From: Ruminococcus sp.
GTDB taxonomy: Bacteria > Bacillota > Clostridia > Oscillospirales > Ruminococcaceae
Length of the DNA stretch: 64,000 nucleotides
Assembly (NCBI GenBank): GCA_017626015.1
Contig: JAGAJO010000008.1
Coordinates: 160,143 to 224,142 of the forward strand
Direction of reading: 5' to 3'
This document shows positions 40,850-49,800 of the stretch, in pieces. Numbering within the stretch: position 1 is the stretch's first letter; each line of letters opens with the position of its first letter. The position numbers were made by a program, and so were the translations under genes. A model generated the notes under the pieces. That model worked only from the letters and a program-made list of their open reading frames with translations. It was not told the origin of the DNA and did no database searches.

Positions 40850-42052
40850 ATGTCAAGAGCATTAATTATCGGCGCAGGCGGAGTTGCCGGCGTTGTGATC
40901 CACAAATGCTGTCAGAACAGCGAGGTTTTCCGTGAGATATGCATTGCAAGCAGGACTAAGTCCAAGTGCGATAAATTCAAGGAGGAATTGCAGGACAAGA
41001 CCTCCACGAAGATCACTACCGCTCAGGTCGATGCAGACAACGTGCAGGAGCTGGTAGCTCTTATGAAGGCGTATAAGCCGGATATCTGCATAAATGTTGC
41101 TCTGCCCTATCAGGATCTGCACATAATGGACGCCTGCCTGGAATGTAAGGTGGATTATGTCGATACGGCGAATTATGAGCCTGAGGACACGGCTAAGTTT
41201 GAGTACAAGTGGCAGTGGGCTTACCGTGAGCGTTTTGAAAAAGCGGGTATAACCGCTCTTCTCGGTTCCGGCTTCGATCCGGGAGTTACGGGAGTTTTCT
41301 GCGCTTACGCTCAGAAGCATTACTTTGACGAGATAGAATATATAGATATCCTCGACTGCAACGGAGGAGATCACGGCTACCCCTTCGCAACAAACTTCAA
41401 TCCTGAGATAAACATCAGAGAGGTCTCCGCAAAAGGCTCTTATATTCAGGACGGCAAGTGGGTAGAGACGGAGCCTATGGAGATAAAGAGAGTGTATAAT
41501 TTCGATCAGGTGGGCGAAAAGGATATGTATCTTCTCCACCATGAGGAGCTGGAGTCGCTGGCGCTGAACATAAAGGGAATAAAGAGAATACGTTTCTTTA
41601 TGACCTTCGGACAAAGCTATCTGACTCACCTGAAGTGTCTTGAAAATGTGGGAATGACTTCGATCGAGCCTATCATGTACGAGGGTAAGGAGATCGTTCC
41701 TCTGCAATTTCTTAAAGCGGTTCTGCCGGATCCAGCGTCCCTTGGTCCGAGAACGGTGGGAAAGACCAATATCGGCTGTATATTCCAAGGCAAAAAGGAC
41801 GGCAAGGACAGGACATATTACGTTTATAACGTATGCGATCATCAGGAGTGCTATAAGGAGGTCGGCTCTCAGGCGGTTTCCTACACAACGGGAGTGCCTG
41901 CAATGATAGGCGCTATGATGGTCATGACCGGCAAGTGGAAAAAGCCGGGCGTTTATAATATAGAGGAATTCGATCCGGATCCCTTTATGGAGGCTCTTAA
42001 CAAGTGGGGACTTCCGTGGACTGAAAACTTTGATCCGGTCCTTGTTGACTGA
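40850..42052 (+). CDS. Carboxy(nor)spermidine dehydrogenase
   Basis: A 400-residue member of the saccharopine dehydrogenase-like family. It opens with MSRALIIGAGGVAGVVIHKC for NADPH binding and contains VDTANYEPEDTAKFEYKWQW and LLGSGFDPGVTGVFCAYAQK, characteristic of CASDH. CASDH joins putrescine (or diaminopropane) with aspartate semialdehyde and reduces the imine to carboxyspermidine. The nspC homologue downstream completes the route. GGAAG precedes the start. Confidence 0.92.
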   Translation: MSRALIIGAGGVAGVVIHKCCQNSEVFREICIASRTKSKCDKFKEELQDKTSTKITTAQVDADNVQELVALMKAYKPDICINVALPYQDLHIMDACLECKVDYVDTANYEPEDTAKFEYKWQWAYRERFEKAGITALLGSGFDPGVTGVFCAYAQKHYFDEIEYIDILDCNGGDHGYPFATNFNPEINIREVSAKGSYIQDGKWVETEPMEIKRVYNFDQVGEKDMYLLHHEELESLALNIKGIKRIRFFMTFGQSYLTHLKCLENVGMTSIEPIMYEGKEIVPLQFLKAVLPDPASLGPRTVGKTNIGCIFQGKKDGKDRTYYVYNVCDHQECYKEVGSQAVSYTTGVPAMIGAMMVMTGKWKKPGVYNIEEFDPDPFMEALNKWGLPWTENFDPVLVD

Positions 42053-42066
42053 CAGGAGGAAAGACT

Positions 42067-42306
42067 ATGAGTATAGAGGACGCTTTTAAAAGATTTATCG
42101 CGCAGGAATGCGTTGTTTACACCCTTTCCCCGGGAGGAGGCGTTGCCTCCGTTATAGAGTGCGTTGTTGAGGAGATAGGCGACGGCTGGGTAAGGATCTC
42201 TCAGGACGAGGGCAATAATGAAAGTATCGTTAATATAGACAATATTATACGCATACGGGAATATCCAAGAAACAAAAACGGTAAAAAGAAAATAATTTTT
42301 GACTAA
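42067..42306 (+). CDS. Small conserved-looking protein in polyamine operon
   Basis: A 79-residue soluble protein with AGGAGGAAAG ahead, 14 bases after the CASDH gene. It seems to be a small beta-barrel-like fold: VYTLSPGGGVASVIECVVEE, GDGWVRISQDEG, then ESIVNIDNIIRIREYP and a basic tail. The pattern recalls Sm-like or SH3-like barrels (a VNIDxIxxI strand is common in such folds), but I cannot name a family. Confidence 0.7.
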   Translation: MSIEDAFKRFIAQECVVYTLSPGGGVASVIECVVEEIGDGWVRISQDEGNNESIVNIDNIIRIREYPRNKNGKKKIIFD

Positions 42307-42318
42307 GGGAGGATAATT

Positions 42319-42636
42319 ATGCTTGTAATGATCGACGACGTTCAGTTTAAGGAAAAGGAGATATTTTATACATTTATGAGCCGCAGTCTCGGACTGGGAC
42401 CTGACGGCATTACGGATGAGAACAAGCTGTATGATGTGATCAGCGAGTTTAAGGAGCCGCTGGAGATCATTTTAAACGATATGGAGGATGTCCCTGAGGA
42501 GAATAAAAAGCTGGCAAGACAGGCATTGAAAATATTTATGGACTGCAAGCTTGTAAATAAAAATATCACCGTAAGCTTCTTTGACGAGGAGGCTGCCTCA
42601 AAGGATAATGATCTCTATGCCCGGATCGATGAATGA
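42319..42636 (+). CDS. Small acidic protein in polyamine operon
   Basis: A 105-residue, mostly helical acidic protein with GGGAGG ahead. It reads LGLGPDGITDENKLYDVISE and later LARQALKIFMDCKLVNKNIT. No motif or membrane segment is recognised. Its end overlaps the start of nspC, implying translational coupling and a role tied to that enzyme or its expression. Confidence 0.7.
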   Translation: MLVMIDDVQFKEKEIFYTFMSRSLGLGPDGITDENKLYDVISEFKEPLEIILNDMEDVPEENKKLARQALKIFMDCKLVNKNITVSFFDEEAASKDNDLYARIDE

Positions 42637-43759
42637 TCGGTTCGGGGTGGATACCCCATGCTATGTGATCTCAGAGGAAAAGCTTCTTTCAAATATGAAA
42701 ATAATGGACTGGGTAATGGAGCGTACAGGCTGTAAGATACTTCTGGCTCAGAAGGCGTTTTCGATGTACAGCGTTTATCCTCTGCTTGAAAAGCATCTCA
42801 GGGGTACGACGGCAAGCGGGCTTTTCGAGGCTAAGCTGGGCAGAGAGTGCTTTGACGGAGAGGTCCATGTTTTCAGTCCTGCATATAAGCGCTCCGAAAT
42901 GGAGGAGCTTGTGAAGATATGCGATCATATCGTGTTCAACAGCTTTTCACAGTGGAAAAAGCATAGGGAAGCTGTACAAAAAAGTGGACGCAAAATTTCC
43001 TGTGGGATACGCTGCAATCCGTGCTATTCGGAGATCGAAACGGATATTTACAACCCGTGCTTTGAAGGCTCCAGACTTGGAGTGACTCCCGAAAATTTTG
43101 ACGAAAGCGAGCTTGATGGCATTGAGGGGCTGCATTTTCACACCATGTGCGAGCAGGGCGCCGAGGTGCTTGCCAGAACAGTCCCGCATATTGAAAAGCA
43201 TTTCGGAAAATATCTTAGCCGTATGAAGTGGATAAATCTCGGAGGGGGGCATCATATCACAAAGGAGGATTACAACATAGATCTCCTGTGCGATACTGTC
43301 ATTTATCTTCGGGACAAGTACGGTGTCGATGTCTATCTTGAACCGGGGGAGGCTGCCGCCCTTAATGCAGGCTGGCTGGTATGCGAGGTTCTGGAGACCG
43401 TTAAAAACGGTATAGACATTGCAATTGTGGATACCTCGGCAGCGTGTCATATGCCTGATGTGCTGGAGATGCCCTACCGACCTGAAATAATTGGTGCGGG
43501 AAAGCCCGGGGAAAAGCCGTTTACCTACCGTTTGGGTGGACCTACCTGTCTGGCAGGGGATATAATCGGAGATTATTCTTTCGACCGTCCTTTGAAAGAG
43601 GGGGACAGGCTTGTGTTCTGCGATATGGCTATCTATACCATGTGCAAAAACAACACCTTCAACGGTATGCCGCTGCCATCGATCTGTCTTGAAAGACTTG
43701 ACGGCAGTACGGAGCTTGTGAAAAGCTTCGGCTATGAGGATTTCAAATCCAGACTGTAA
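42617..43759 (+). CDS. nspC: Carboxynorspermidine/carboxyspermidine decarboxylase
   Basis: About 380 residues of the alanine racemase-fold PLP decarboxylases, which turns carboxyspermidine into spermidine. PLP Lys is K46 in KILLAQKAFSMYS. Other motifs are GLHFHTMCEQGAE, WINLGGGHHITKEDY and the catalytic Cys region LGGPTCLAGDIIGDY. The start may be ATG 42617, with AAGGA 11 bases ahead, or ATG 42629, which gives the family-typical N-terminus; both overlap the preceding gene. It is the last gene of the operon before a strong terminator. Confidence 0.93.
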   Translation: MPGSMNDRFGVDTPCYVISEEKLLSNMKIMDWVMERTGCKILLAQKAFSMYSVYPLLEKHLRGTTASGLFEAKLGRECFDGEVHVFSPAYKRSEMEELVKICDHIVFNSFSQWKKHREAVQKSGRKISCGIRCNPCYSEIETDIYNPCFEGSRLGVTPENFDESELDGIEGLHFHTMCEQGAEVLARTVPHIEKHFGKYLSRMKWINLGGGHHITKEDYNIDLLCDTVIYLRDKYGVDVYLEPGEAAALNAGWLVCEVLETVKNGIDIAIVDTSAACHMPDVLEMPYRPEIIGAGKPGEKPFTYRLGGPTCLAGDIIGDYSFDRPLKEGDRLVFCDMAIYTMCKNNTFNGMPLPSICLERLDGSTELVKSFGYEDFKSRL

Positions 43760-43775
43760 TAACTGTAATAACATT

Positions 43776-43813
43776 GCGGAGCAAAACGGACGAAACGTTT
43801 TGCTCCGCTTTTT
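43776..43813 (+). terminator. Terminator of the polyamine operon
   Basis: A perfect 13-bp stem gcggagcaaaacg (43776-43788) and cgttttgctccgc (43796-43808) followed by five T. Confidence 0.93.
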
Positions 43814-43820
43814 ACTGTAC

Positions 43821-43848
43821 AAAAAAACGCACTGTAAAATACAGTGCG
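43821..43848 (-). terminator. Terminator of the asd-dapA-dapB operon
   Basis: Arms cgcactgta (43828-43836) and tacagtgcg (43840-43848) pair perfectly; on the minus strand seven T follow. Confidence 0.88.
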
Positions 43849-43894
43849 CCGAGGGCTTCTCCGTCCTCTGTCGTATAGCTGATCTCGACCGTGT

Positions 43895-44653
43895 TCAGAC
43901 TTCGCTGAGCAGATCGCTCATAGCGTAAAGTCCCGCAGGCTTGTCCGCAAGGAAGATCGCAGCGTTTACCGATCCTACTGCAAATACCTGCTTTGAATGA
44001 GCCTCATGCTTAAGGGAAATGACCTCGTCTCTGCCTGCGAAAATAATTTCATGCTCGCCGACGATCGTGCCGCCTCTGACCGAGTGAAGTCCGATCTCGG
44101 TTTTGCCCCTTTTTGCTCTTACAGAATGTCTGTCGTAAACGTAGCTGTATTTCTTGTCAAGCTCTCCGTTGATCGCATCGGCAAGCATTATTGCCGTGCC
44201 GGAGGGTGCGTCGATCTTCTGGTTGTGGTGCTTTTCGATTATCTCTATGTCGTACTGTCCGCCCAGTACCTTTACCGCTTTTTTTGCAAGATCTGCAAGA
44301 AGATTTATACCAAGGGACATATTAAAGGTGAAAAACAGTGGTATCTGTTCGGCAGCCTTGTGGATCTTTGCTATCTGCTCTTCGGTATAACCTGTTGTGG
44401 CTATCACAAGCGCAGTGCCGTTTGAAAGACAGTAGGACAGCAGACTGTCAAGGGTTGACGGGTGTGAAAAATCTATAATTACCTGCGGCTTTTTTTCAAG
44501 CTCGGCAACAGTTCTGACGATTGGGAAGTCTGCATAGCTTTCACCGACTATGTCCACCCCCGCAATTGCCTTGCAGTCGCTGCGTCCGGCAACAACGTCT
44601 GCGATAACTCTTCCCATTTTTCCGCACGCACCGTGGATCACGATCTCTGTCAT
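43895..44653 (-). CDS. dapB: 4-hydroxy-tetrahydrodipicolinate reductase
   Basis: A 252-residue DapB, the second committed enzyme of lysine and diaminopimelate synthesis. The N-terminal IVIHGACGKMGRVIA binds NAD(P)H; ATTGYTEEQI and the signature EIIEKHHNQKIDAPSGTA with the catalytic His and Lys follow. ATG 44653 has AAAGGA in front. It ends the operon begun by asd. Confidence 0.96.
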   Translation of the reverse strand: MTEIVIHGACGKMGRVIADVVAGRSDCKAIAGVDIVGESYADFPIVRTVAELEKKPQVIIDFSHPSTLDSLLSYCLSNGTALVIATTGYTEEQIAKIHKAAEQIPLFFTFNMSLGINLLADLAKKAVKVLGGQYDIEIIEKHHNQKIDAPSGTAIMLADAINGELDKKYSYVYDRHSVRAKRGKTEIGLHSVRGGTIVGEHEIIFAGRDEVISLKHEAHSKQVFAVGSVNAAIFLADKPAGLYAMSDLLSEV

Positions 44654-44754
44654 ATTGAACAATCCTTTCTGTTAAGTTGTGCAGCGCAGATGTGCGCATA
44701 CATTGTCCGTATGACCAAAAGGGCGGATATTTCCGCCCCCCTGTATACGGTAAA

Positions 44755-45645
44755 TTATTTTACAAGTCCTATCTCAGCCATTACCGCTCTGAGAGATGCG
44801 ATCTTTTCATCGGTCATTCTGATAAGCGGCAGACGGCACTCGCCCACGTCAAAGCCCATGATGTTAAGCGCTTCCTTAACGGGAATGGGATTTACATCGC
44901 AGAAAAGTCCGTTTGTGAACGCCAGCAGTCTTGAAGCCTTTTCTCTTGCCTCACCGTACCTGTTTTCAAGGCAGAGAGAAGCTATCTCATGAGTTTCGAA
45001 GGGCATACAGTTGGAAAGCACCGAAATAACTCCCTTTCCTCCAAGAGCTATAATGGGGATTATCTGGTCATCGTTTCCGGAATAGATATCAAGATCGTCT
45101 CCGCAGAGAGCGGCTATTTTAGCGACCTGAGAAATATTTCCACTCGCCTCCTTAACAGCGACGATATTCTCTATCTCGGAAAGCTTTTTCAGCGTTTCGG
45201 GAAGAATATTCACGCCTGTTCTGGAGGGTACGTTGTAAAGAATGATCGGCAGACTTACAGCTTCGGCGATCGCCGTGTAGTGTGCAATAAGTCCGGCCTG
45301 AGACGTCTTGTTGTAGTACGGCGTAACGCAGAGCAGAGCGTCCGCACCGAGCTTTTCTGCGGTCTTTGAAAGATTGACCGCATATTCGGTGTGGTTGGAG
45401 CCTGTACCCGCAATGACCGGTACACGGTGAGCCGTTCTTTCAACGGCGTATCTTATACACTCTATATGCTCTTCGTCCGACATTGTGGAGCTTTCTCCGG
45501 TAGTACCGCAGATAATGATAGCGTCCGTGCCGTTGTCTATATTGAAATCAATAAGCTCTCCCAGCTTGTCATAGTTTATCGAGCCGTCGGCGTTCATGGG
45601 CGTTACTATAGCAACGCCTGCGCCGGTAAATATAGTCTTTTTCAT
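44755..45645 (-). CDS. dapA: 4-hydroxy-tetrahydrodipicolinate synthase
   Basis: A 296-residue DapA that condenses pyruvate with aspartate semialdehyde. It has ICGTTGESSTMSDEEH, the pyruvate-binding Lys in IVAVKEASGN, YNVPSRTGV with the catalytic Tyr region, and SGNDDQIIPIIALGGKGVIS. ATG 45645 has AAAGGAG ahead. It lies between asd and dapB under the lysine riboswitch. Confidence 0.96.
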   Translation of the reverse strand: MKKTIFTGAGVAIVTPMNADGSINYDKLGELIDFNIDNGTDAIIICGTTGESSTMSDEEHIECIRYAVERTAHRVPVIAGTGSNHTEYAVNLSKTAEKLGADALLCVTPYYNKTSQAGLIAHYTAIAEAVSLPIILYNVPSRTGVNILPETLKKLSEIENIVAVKEASGNISQVAKIAALCGDDLDIYSGNDDQIIPIIALGGKGVISVLSNCMPFETHEIASLCLENRYGEAREKASRLLAFTNGLFCDVNPIPVKEALNIMGFDVGECRLPLIRMTDEKIASLRAVMAEIGLVK

Positions 45646-45690
45646 AAATTCGACTCCTTTCAAAAGATGTCGTTTAAAGCTTATGTTTTA

Positions 45691-46773
45691 TCAGTCAAAG
45701 TAACCCTTTGCGGCAAGAAGCTCAGCCAGCAGGACGGCTCCTCCCGCAGCGCCTCTCAGCGTGTTGTGGGAAAGGCATACGAACTTGTAGTCATACTGGG
45801 TATCCTCTCTCAGTCTGCCTATGGAAACAGCCATACCGCCCTCGAGATTTCTGTCAAGCTTAGCCTGGGGTCTGTCGTCCTCTGTGAAGTAGTTAAGGAA
45901 CTGCTTTGGTGCGCTTGGGAGGTCAAGCTCCTGCGGAGCGCCCTTGAAGTTTTTCCAAGCCTCGAGGATCTCCTCTTTGCTGGGCTTGTTTTCAAAGCTT
46001 ACGAAAACAGCCGCTGTATGACCGTCGGAAACGGGCACTCTGAGACACTGGGTCGTGATCGCAGGTGAAGTAGCGTCAACGATCACGTCGCCCTCGATCT
46101 TGCCCCAGATCTTCAGAGGCTCTATCTCGGATTTCTCCTCCTCGCCGCCGATATAGGGAATCACGTTGTCCAGGATTTCCGGGAAGGATTCAAAGGTCTT
46201 TCCTGCGCCGGAAATAGCCTGATATGTGCAGGCTAAAGCCTTTGTTACCTTATACTTATCCATAAGCGGAGCAAGAGCGGGAACATATGACTGGAGAGAG
46301 CAGTTTGACTTGACTGCAATAAATCCTCTCTTTGTGCCCAGTCTCTTTCTCTGCGCAGGAATGATCTCAATGTGATCGTCGTTTATCTCAGGGATCACCA
46401 TAGGAACGTCAGGCGTATGTCTGTGAGCTGAGTTGTTTGAAACAACGGGGCATTCAGCCTTTGCATACTTTTCCTCAAGAGCCTTGATCTCGTCCTTTTT
46501 CATATCAACAGCGCAGAATACGAAATCGACCATGGATGCGATCTTCTCCACGTCCTCCTCTGCGTTAAAAACAGTCAGTTCTCCGATAGCTTCGGGCAGC
46601 GGATCAGAAAGCTTCCACTTGCCTGCAACTGCGTCCTTAAGCTTCTTTCCCGCAGAACGGGGGGAAGCGGCAACGCAAACGACTTCAAACCACGGGTGTT
46701 TGTCAAGAATAAGAGAGAACCTCTGTCCCACCATTCCCGTAGCTCCGATAATGCCTACCTTGTACTTTTTCAT
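45691..46773 (-). CDS. asd: Aspartate-semialdehyde dehydrogenase
   Basis: A 360-residue Asd, which makes aspartate semialdehyde for lysine, threonine and methionine. VGIIGATGMVGQRF binds NADPH and Cys in AVKSNCSLQSYV is the nucleophile. The sequence pattern (GTKRGFIAVKSNCS, SGAGKTFESFPE) is that of the archaeal/fungal-type branch and not the E. coli type. The first gene of the operon. AAAGGAG precedes the start. Its product also feeds the carboxyspermidine route encoded next door. Confidence 0.95.
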   Translation of the reverse strand: MKKYKVGIIGATGMVGQRFSLILDKHPWFEVVCVAASPRSAGKKLKDAVAGKWKLSDPLPEAIGELTVFNAEEDVEKIASMVDFVFCAVDMKKDEIKALEEKYAKAECPVVSNNSAHRHTPDVPMVIPEINDDHIEIIPAQRKRLGTKRGFIAVKSNCSLQSYVPALAPLMDKYKVTKALACTYQAISGAGKTFESFPEILDNVIPYIGGEEEKSEIEPLKIWGKIEGDVIVDATSPAITTQCLRVPVSDGHTAAVFVSFENKPSKEEILEAWKNFKGAPQELDLPSAPKQFLNYFTEDDRPQAKLDRNLEGGMAVSIGRLREDTQYDYKFVCLSHNTLRGAAGGAVLLAELLAAKGYFD

Positions 46774-46876
46774 TATAAAAACTCCTTTTCCTTTCGCAAA
46801 CGACTTGTCAATATAGCTAAAATATTGCCGACCGACAAGATCATTTTAAGCAAAACATAAAAAATAAACAAATATT

Positions 46877-47125
46877 AAAAAAACCGGTTGAAAACCGGCG
46901 CATCTTACAATATAATAAGAATGTTGGCAATATTCATGCCGATAGCACTCCATCATTTGTAATGATGACAACCGATAATCTGTTAAATTATCAGTCAGCG
47001 GCAGGTTCCCCGCGATCCTCCGCTTCGGCAGTCTCACCTTTCACATTTTCCGTAAGCGCCGGGTCCGCCTTAGCGTGAGGAATTCTGTCACGCAGAAAAA
47101 TGCTACTGATTTTAACCGCACCTCT
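46877..47125 (-). promoter_or_regulatory. Lysine riboswitch (L-box) upstream of asd
   Basis: On the minus strand the leader starts AGAGGTGCGG (from 47125) with an AGTAG further on, then has GAAAGGTGAGACTGCCGAAG, the paired CCGCTGACT, and a late GGAGTGCTATCGGC. These are the order and key conserved bases of the lysine riboswitch. It ends in an intrinsic terminator: CCGGTT (46898-46893) and AACCGG (46889-46884), then seven T. High lysine should stop transcription before asd-dapA-dapB. Confidence 0.93.
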
Positions 47126-47139
47126 ATCTGTTCTGTTTT

Positions 47140-47168
47140 ATAATAACAAATTATTTATCGCTTGTCAA
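47140..47168 (-). promoter_or_regulatory. Promoter of the asd operon
   Basis: On the minus strand TTGACA (47168-47163) and TATTAT (47145-47140) with a 17-base spacer, just ahead of the riboswitch. Confidence 0.88.
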
Positions 47169-47234
47169 TACATATATCGAAGTTTTTATTAATATTTTGT
47201 AAACATACTGAAATTTCAGCTTAGGAGATCTAAT

Positions 47235-48287
47235 ATGCTTGATTTAAAAAATATGAAAAAATCGGATTTTTACTATGAGCTTCCCAAGGAGCTTATTGCG
47301 CAGACGCCCATAGAACCCAGAAATGCGTCAAGACTGCTTTGCCTTGACCGCACTTGCGGGAAGGTCGGTCACGACCGTTTCTACAATTTATGCAATTACC
47401 TCAAAAAAGGTGATTTGCTGGTGCTTAACGATTCAAAGGTACTGCCTGCGAGGATCTACGGCGAAACGGAGGATACTCATTCCTTTATTGAGTTCCTGCT
47501 GGTTGAGCAGCGTGGAAATATGAAGTGGGAGATTCTTTGCCGCCCCGGAAAAAAAGCAAGGGTAGGCAGACGTTTTGTTTTCGGCGGAGGACTTCTGAGG
47601 GCGGTTATTACAGACGTTCTTGAGGACGGGAACCGCATAGCCGAATTTGAGTGCGATGGCAGCTTTTTCGCCGCTCTTGACGAGATCGGTCAGATGCCGC
47701 TTCCGCCGTATATAACTGAAAAGCTGGCGGACAAAAACCGTTATCAGACGGTATATGCACACGAAACGGGATCTTCGGCAGCGCCGACGGCTGGACTTCA
47801 TTTCACTGAGGAGCAGCTGGCGGATATAGAGAGATCGGGGGTAAACGTGGCTTATGTCACTCTTCATGTGGGACTGGGCACATTCCGTCCCGTAAAGGAG
47901 GACAGGGTGCTTGACCACAAAATGCACAGAGAGCATTATGAAATAGGACAGCGCACCGCCGATATGATAAACTCGACAAAGAAAAACGGCGGCAGGGTCA
48001 TTGCGGTAGGAACTACCTCCTGCCGAACACTGGAGAGCGTAGCCGCTTTTTACGGAGATATCAGACCATGCAGCGGATATACGGATATTTTTATCTATCC
48101 CGGCTTTGAATTTAAGGTCCTTGACGGTCTGATAACCAATTTTCATCTGCCCGAAAGCACGCTTATAATGCTCGTTTCCGCTTTTGCAGGCTATGAGAAC
48201 ACTATGAACGCCTATAAGATCGCAGTGGAGGAAAAATACAGATTTTTTTCATTCGGCGACGCTATGCTTATTGCGGACGGTATCTGA
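47235..48287 (+). CDS. queA: S-adenosylmethionine:tRNA ribosyltransferase-isomerase
   Basis: A 350-residue QueA that converts preQ1-modified tRNA to epoxyqueuosine using the ribose of SAM. The N-terminus ([20 protein letters not shown]) and [12 protein letters not shown] are family signatures. The middle has [16 protein letters not shown] and [20 protein letters not shown], and [11 protein letters not shown] comes later. TTAGGAG precedes the start. tgt lies four genes downstream on the same strand, so the queuosine pair is split by three unrelated genes. Confidence 0.96.
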   Translation: MLDLKNMKKSDFYYELPKELIAQTPIEPRNASRLLCLDRTCGKVGHDRFYNLCNYLKKGDLLVLNDSKVLPARIYGETEDTHSFIEFLLVEQRGNMKWEILCRPGKKARVGRRFVFGGGLLRAVITDVLEDGNRIAEFECDGSFFAALDEIGQMPLPPYITEKLADKNRYQTVYAHETGSSAAPTAGLHFTEEQLADIERSGVNVAYVTLHVGLGTFRPVKEDRVLDHKMHREHYEIGQRTADMINSTKKNGGRVIAVGTTSCRTLESVAAFYGDIRPCSGYTDIFIYPGFEFKVLDGLITNFHLPESTLIMLVSAFAGYENTMNAYKIAVEEKYRFFSFGDAMLIADGI

Positions 48288-48320
48288 GACGGTATCCCGC
48301 TTTGTTTCGGAGATGATTTT

Positions 48321-49418
48321 ATGAGTACACACGCATCGTCGGTCAGAGGCAGGTTCTATGCCTACGACAATTTAAAGTTCCTGCTTATACTTTTTGTGGT
48401 TATCGGTCATTTTGCCGATGAGCTTACCGTCAATCTTTACGGACAGTACAGCGGAGATCCTACGCTGCCGGTCTCTGATATTTTTAACAGTATCTATATT
48501 TTCCTTTACGCTTTTCATATGCCCCTTTTTATGTTTGTTTCCGGACTCTTCCATAAAACCGCAGACGGAAACGACGGGGTGAGGGCGATAAGATATCTTA
48601 TACTGGGCATACTTCTTAAGTTGCTGCTGTTTTCTTCCAATACGGCGTTCCGCACTGATTTTGATAAAGACAAGCCTGTAAATTTCAGCCTTTTCGGAGG
48701 AGACGGAGCGTACTGGTATCTTGTGGCGCTGGCGGCGTTCACGGCTATAAGCTATGCCGTAAGAAATGCAGATCCACGGGCTGTTATGGGATTTTCACTT
48801 CTGCTTACGCTGTATGCAGGCTATGACAGCAGCATAGGCGACGATTTTACGCTTTCAAGAATACTTATATTCTTTCCTTTCTTCTATGCCGGGGCTATTT
48901 CAGATCCGGAAAGGGTATACAGCTTCTTTAAAAAGGCTTATATCAGGATCGTAGGCGTACTGATAATAGCGGTATGGGCGTATCTGTGCTTTTCAAGGCT
49001 GGAGCTTGTTTATCCGCTGAGAAAGCTTTTTACGGGAAGAAATTCGTATTACAGCGTGTCGGAAACTACCGGTATGGATATTGAATTCTGGCACAGGCTG
49101 CTGTGTACAGGAATATCCGCTCTGCTTTGTATAGCGTTTCTGGCGCTGATGATAAATGTGAGGATCCCATTTGTTTCTGCGGCGGGAGCGAGGACGCTTC
49201 AGATCTATTTCTGGCACAGAACGGTGCTGTATTTTCTGATGTATATAAATTATCCCCAGAAGCTTGCGCACTATTTTCCGGATCATTTTAAAGTGTATTA
49301 TGTTCTTACTGCCGCAGCCGTTACGTTCATTCTGGCGTTTAAACCCTTCGGTGCGCCCCTTAATGCAGTCATAAAGGCGATCGGCAGTTCGTCAAAAGAT
49401 AAACGGGAGGTAAGATAA
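48321..49418 (+). CDS. Acyltransferase family 3 membrane protein
   Basis: A 365-residue integral membrane protein with about ten hydrophobic segments. It has the acyltransferase-3 opening YDNLKFLLILFVVIGHF with the conserved His, then FHMPLFMFVSG and a GAYWYLVAL-type segment. Relatives O-acetylate cell-surface sugars or peptidoglycan. It starts 33 bases after queA and is almost contiguous with the PAS gene. The substrate is unknown. Confidence 0.87.
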   Translation: MSTHASSVRGRFYAYDNLKFLLILFVVIGHFADELTVNLYGQYSGDPTLPVSDIFNSIYIFLYAFHMPLFMFVSGLFHKTADGNDGVRAIRYLILGILLKLLLFSSNTAFRTDFDKDKPVNFSLFGGDGAYWYLVALAAFTAISYAVRNADPRAVMGFSLLLTLYAGYDSSIGDDFTLSRILIFFPFFYAGAISDPERVYSFFKKAYIRIVGVLIIAVWAYLCFSRLELVYPLRKLFTGRNSYYSVSETTGMDIEFWHRLLCTGISALLCIAFLALMINVRIPFVSAAGARTLQIYFWHRTVLYFLMYINYPQKLAHYFPDHFKVYYVLTAAAVTFILAFKPFGAPLNAVIKAIGSSSKDKREVR

Positions 49419-49419
49419 T

Positions 49420-49800
49420 ATGATCGATATGTTTCTTAAAAGTGTGATAGACAGCGATACGGCTGCCGTGGTAATATGCGATACCGAGCATAGGATCGTG
49501 TATATGAATCCTGCTGCGGTATCACGCTATGCCCGCAGCGGAGGATCCGGGCTTGTGGGAAAATCTCTTTTGGAATGCCACAATTCTCAGTCGGGCGAAA
49601 AAATTATACAGATCATAGAATGGTTTAAAAAGGACAAGTCAAACAATCGGGTATTTACTTTCCATAATACCAAGGAAAACAAGGACGTGTATATGATCGC
49701 TCTGCGTGACGGCGACGGCAGACTTATAGGCTATTACGAAAAGCACGAATACAGAACGCCGGAATCGGGTAAGCTTTATGATATCGGAGGGATTTTGTGA
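49420..49800 (+). CDS. Single PAS-domain protein
   Basis: A 126-residue protein that is one PAS fold: VVICDTEHRIVYMNPAAVSR at the start, GLVGKSLLECHNSQSGEKII for the helices, and VYMIALRDGDGRLIGYYEKH as final strands. There is no output domain, so it must act through a partner or bind a ligand as such. GGGAGG precedes the start. It overlaps the next gene by 4 bases. Confidence 0.85.
   Translation: MIDMFLKSVIDSDTAAVVICDTEHRIVYMNPAAVSRYARSGGSGLVGKSLLECHNSQSGEKIIQIIEWFKKDKSNNRVFTFHNTKENKDVYMIALRDGDGRLIGYYEKHEYRTPESGKLYDIGGIL

Noticed and set aside
46877-47125. T-box leader upstream of asd
   Set aside because: No T-box TGGNACCGCG-like motif is present, while the conserved lysine riboswitch segments are.
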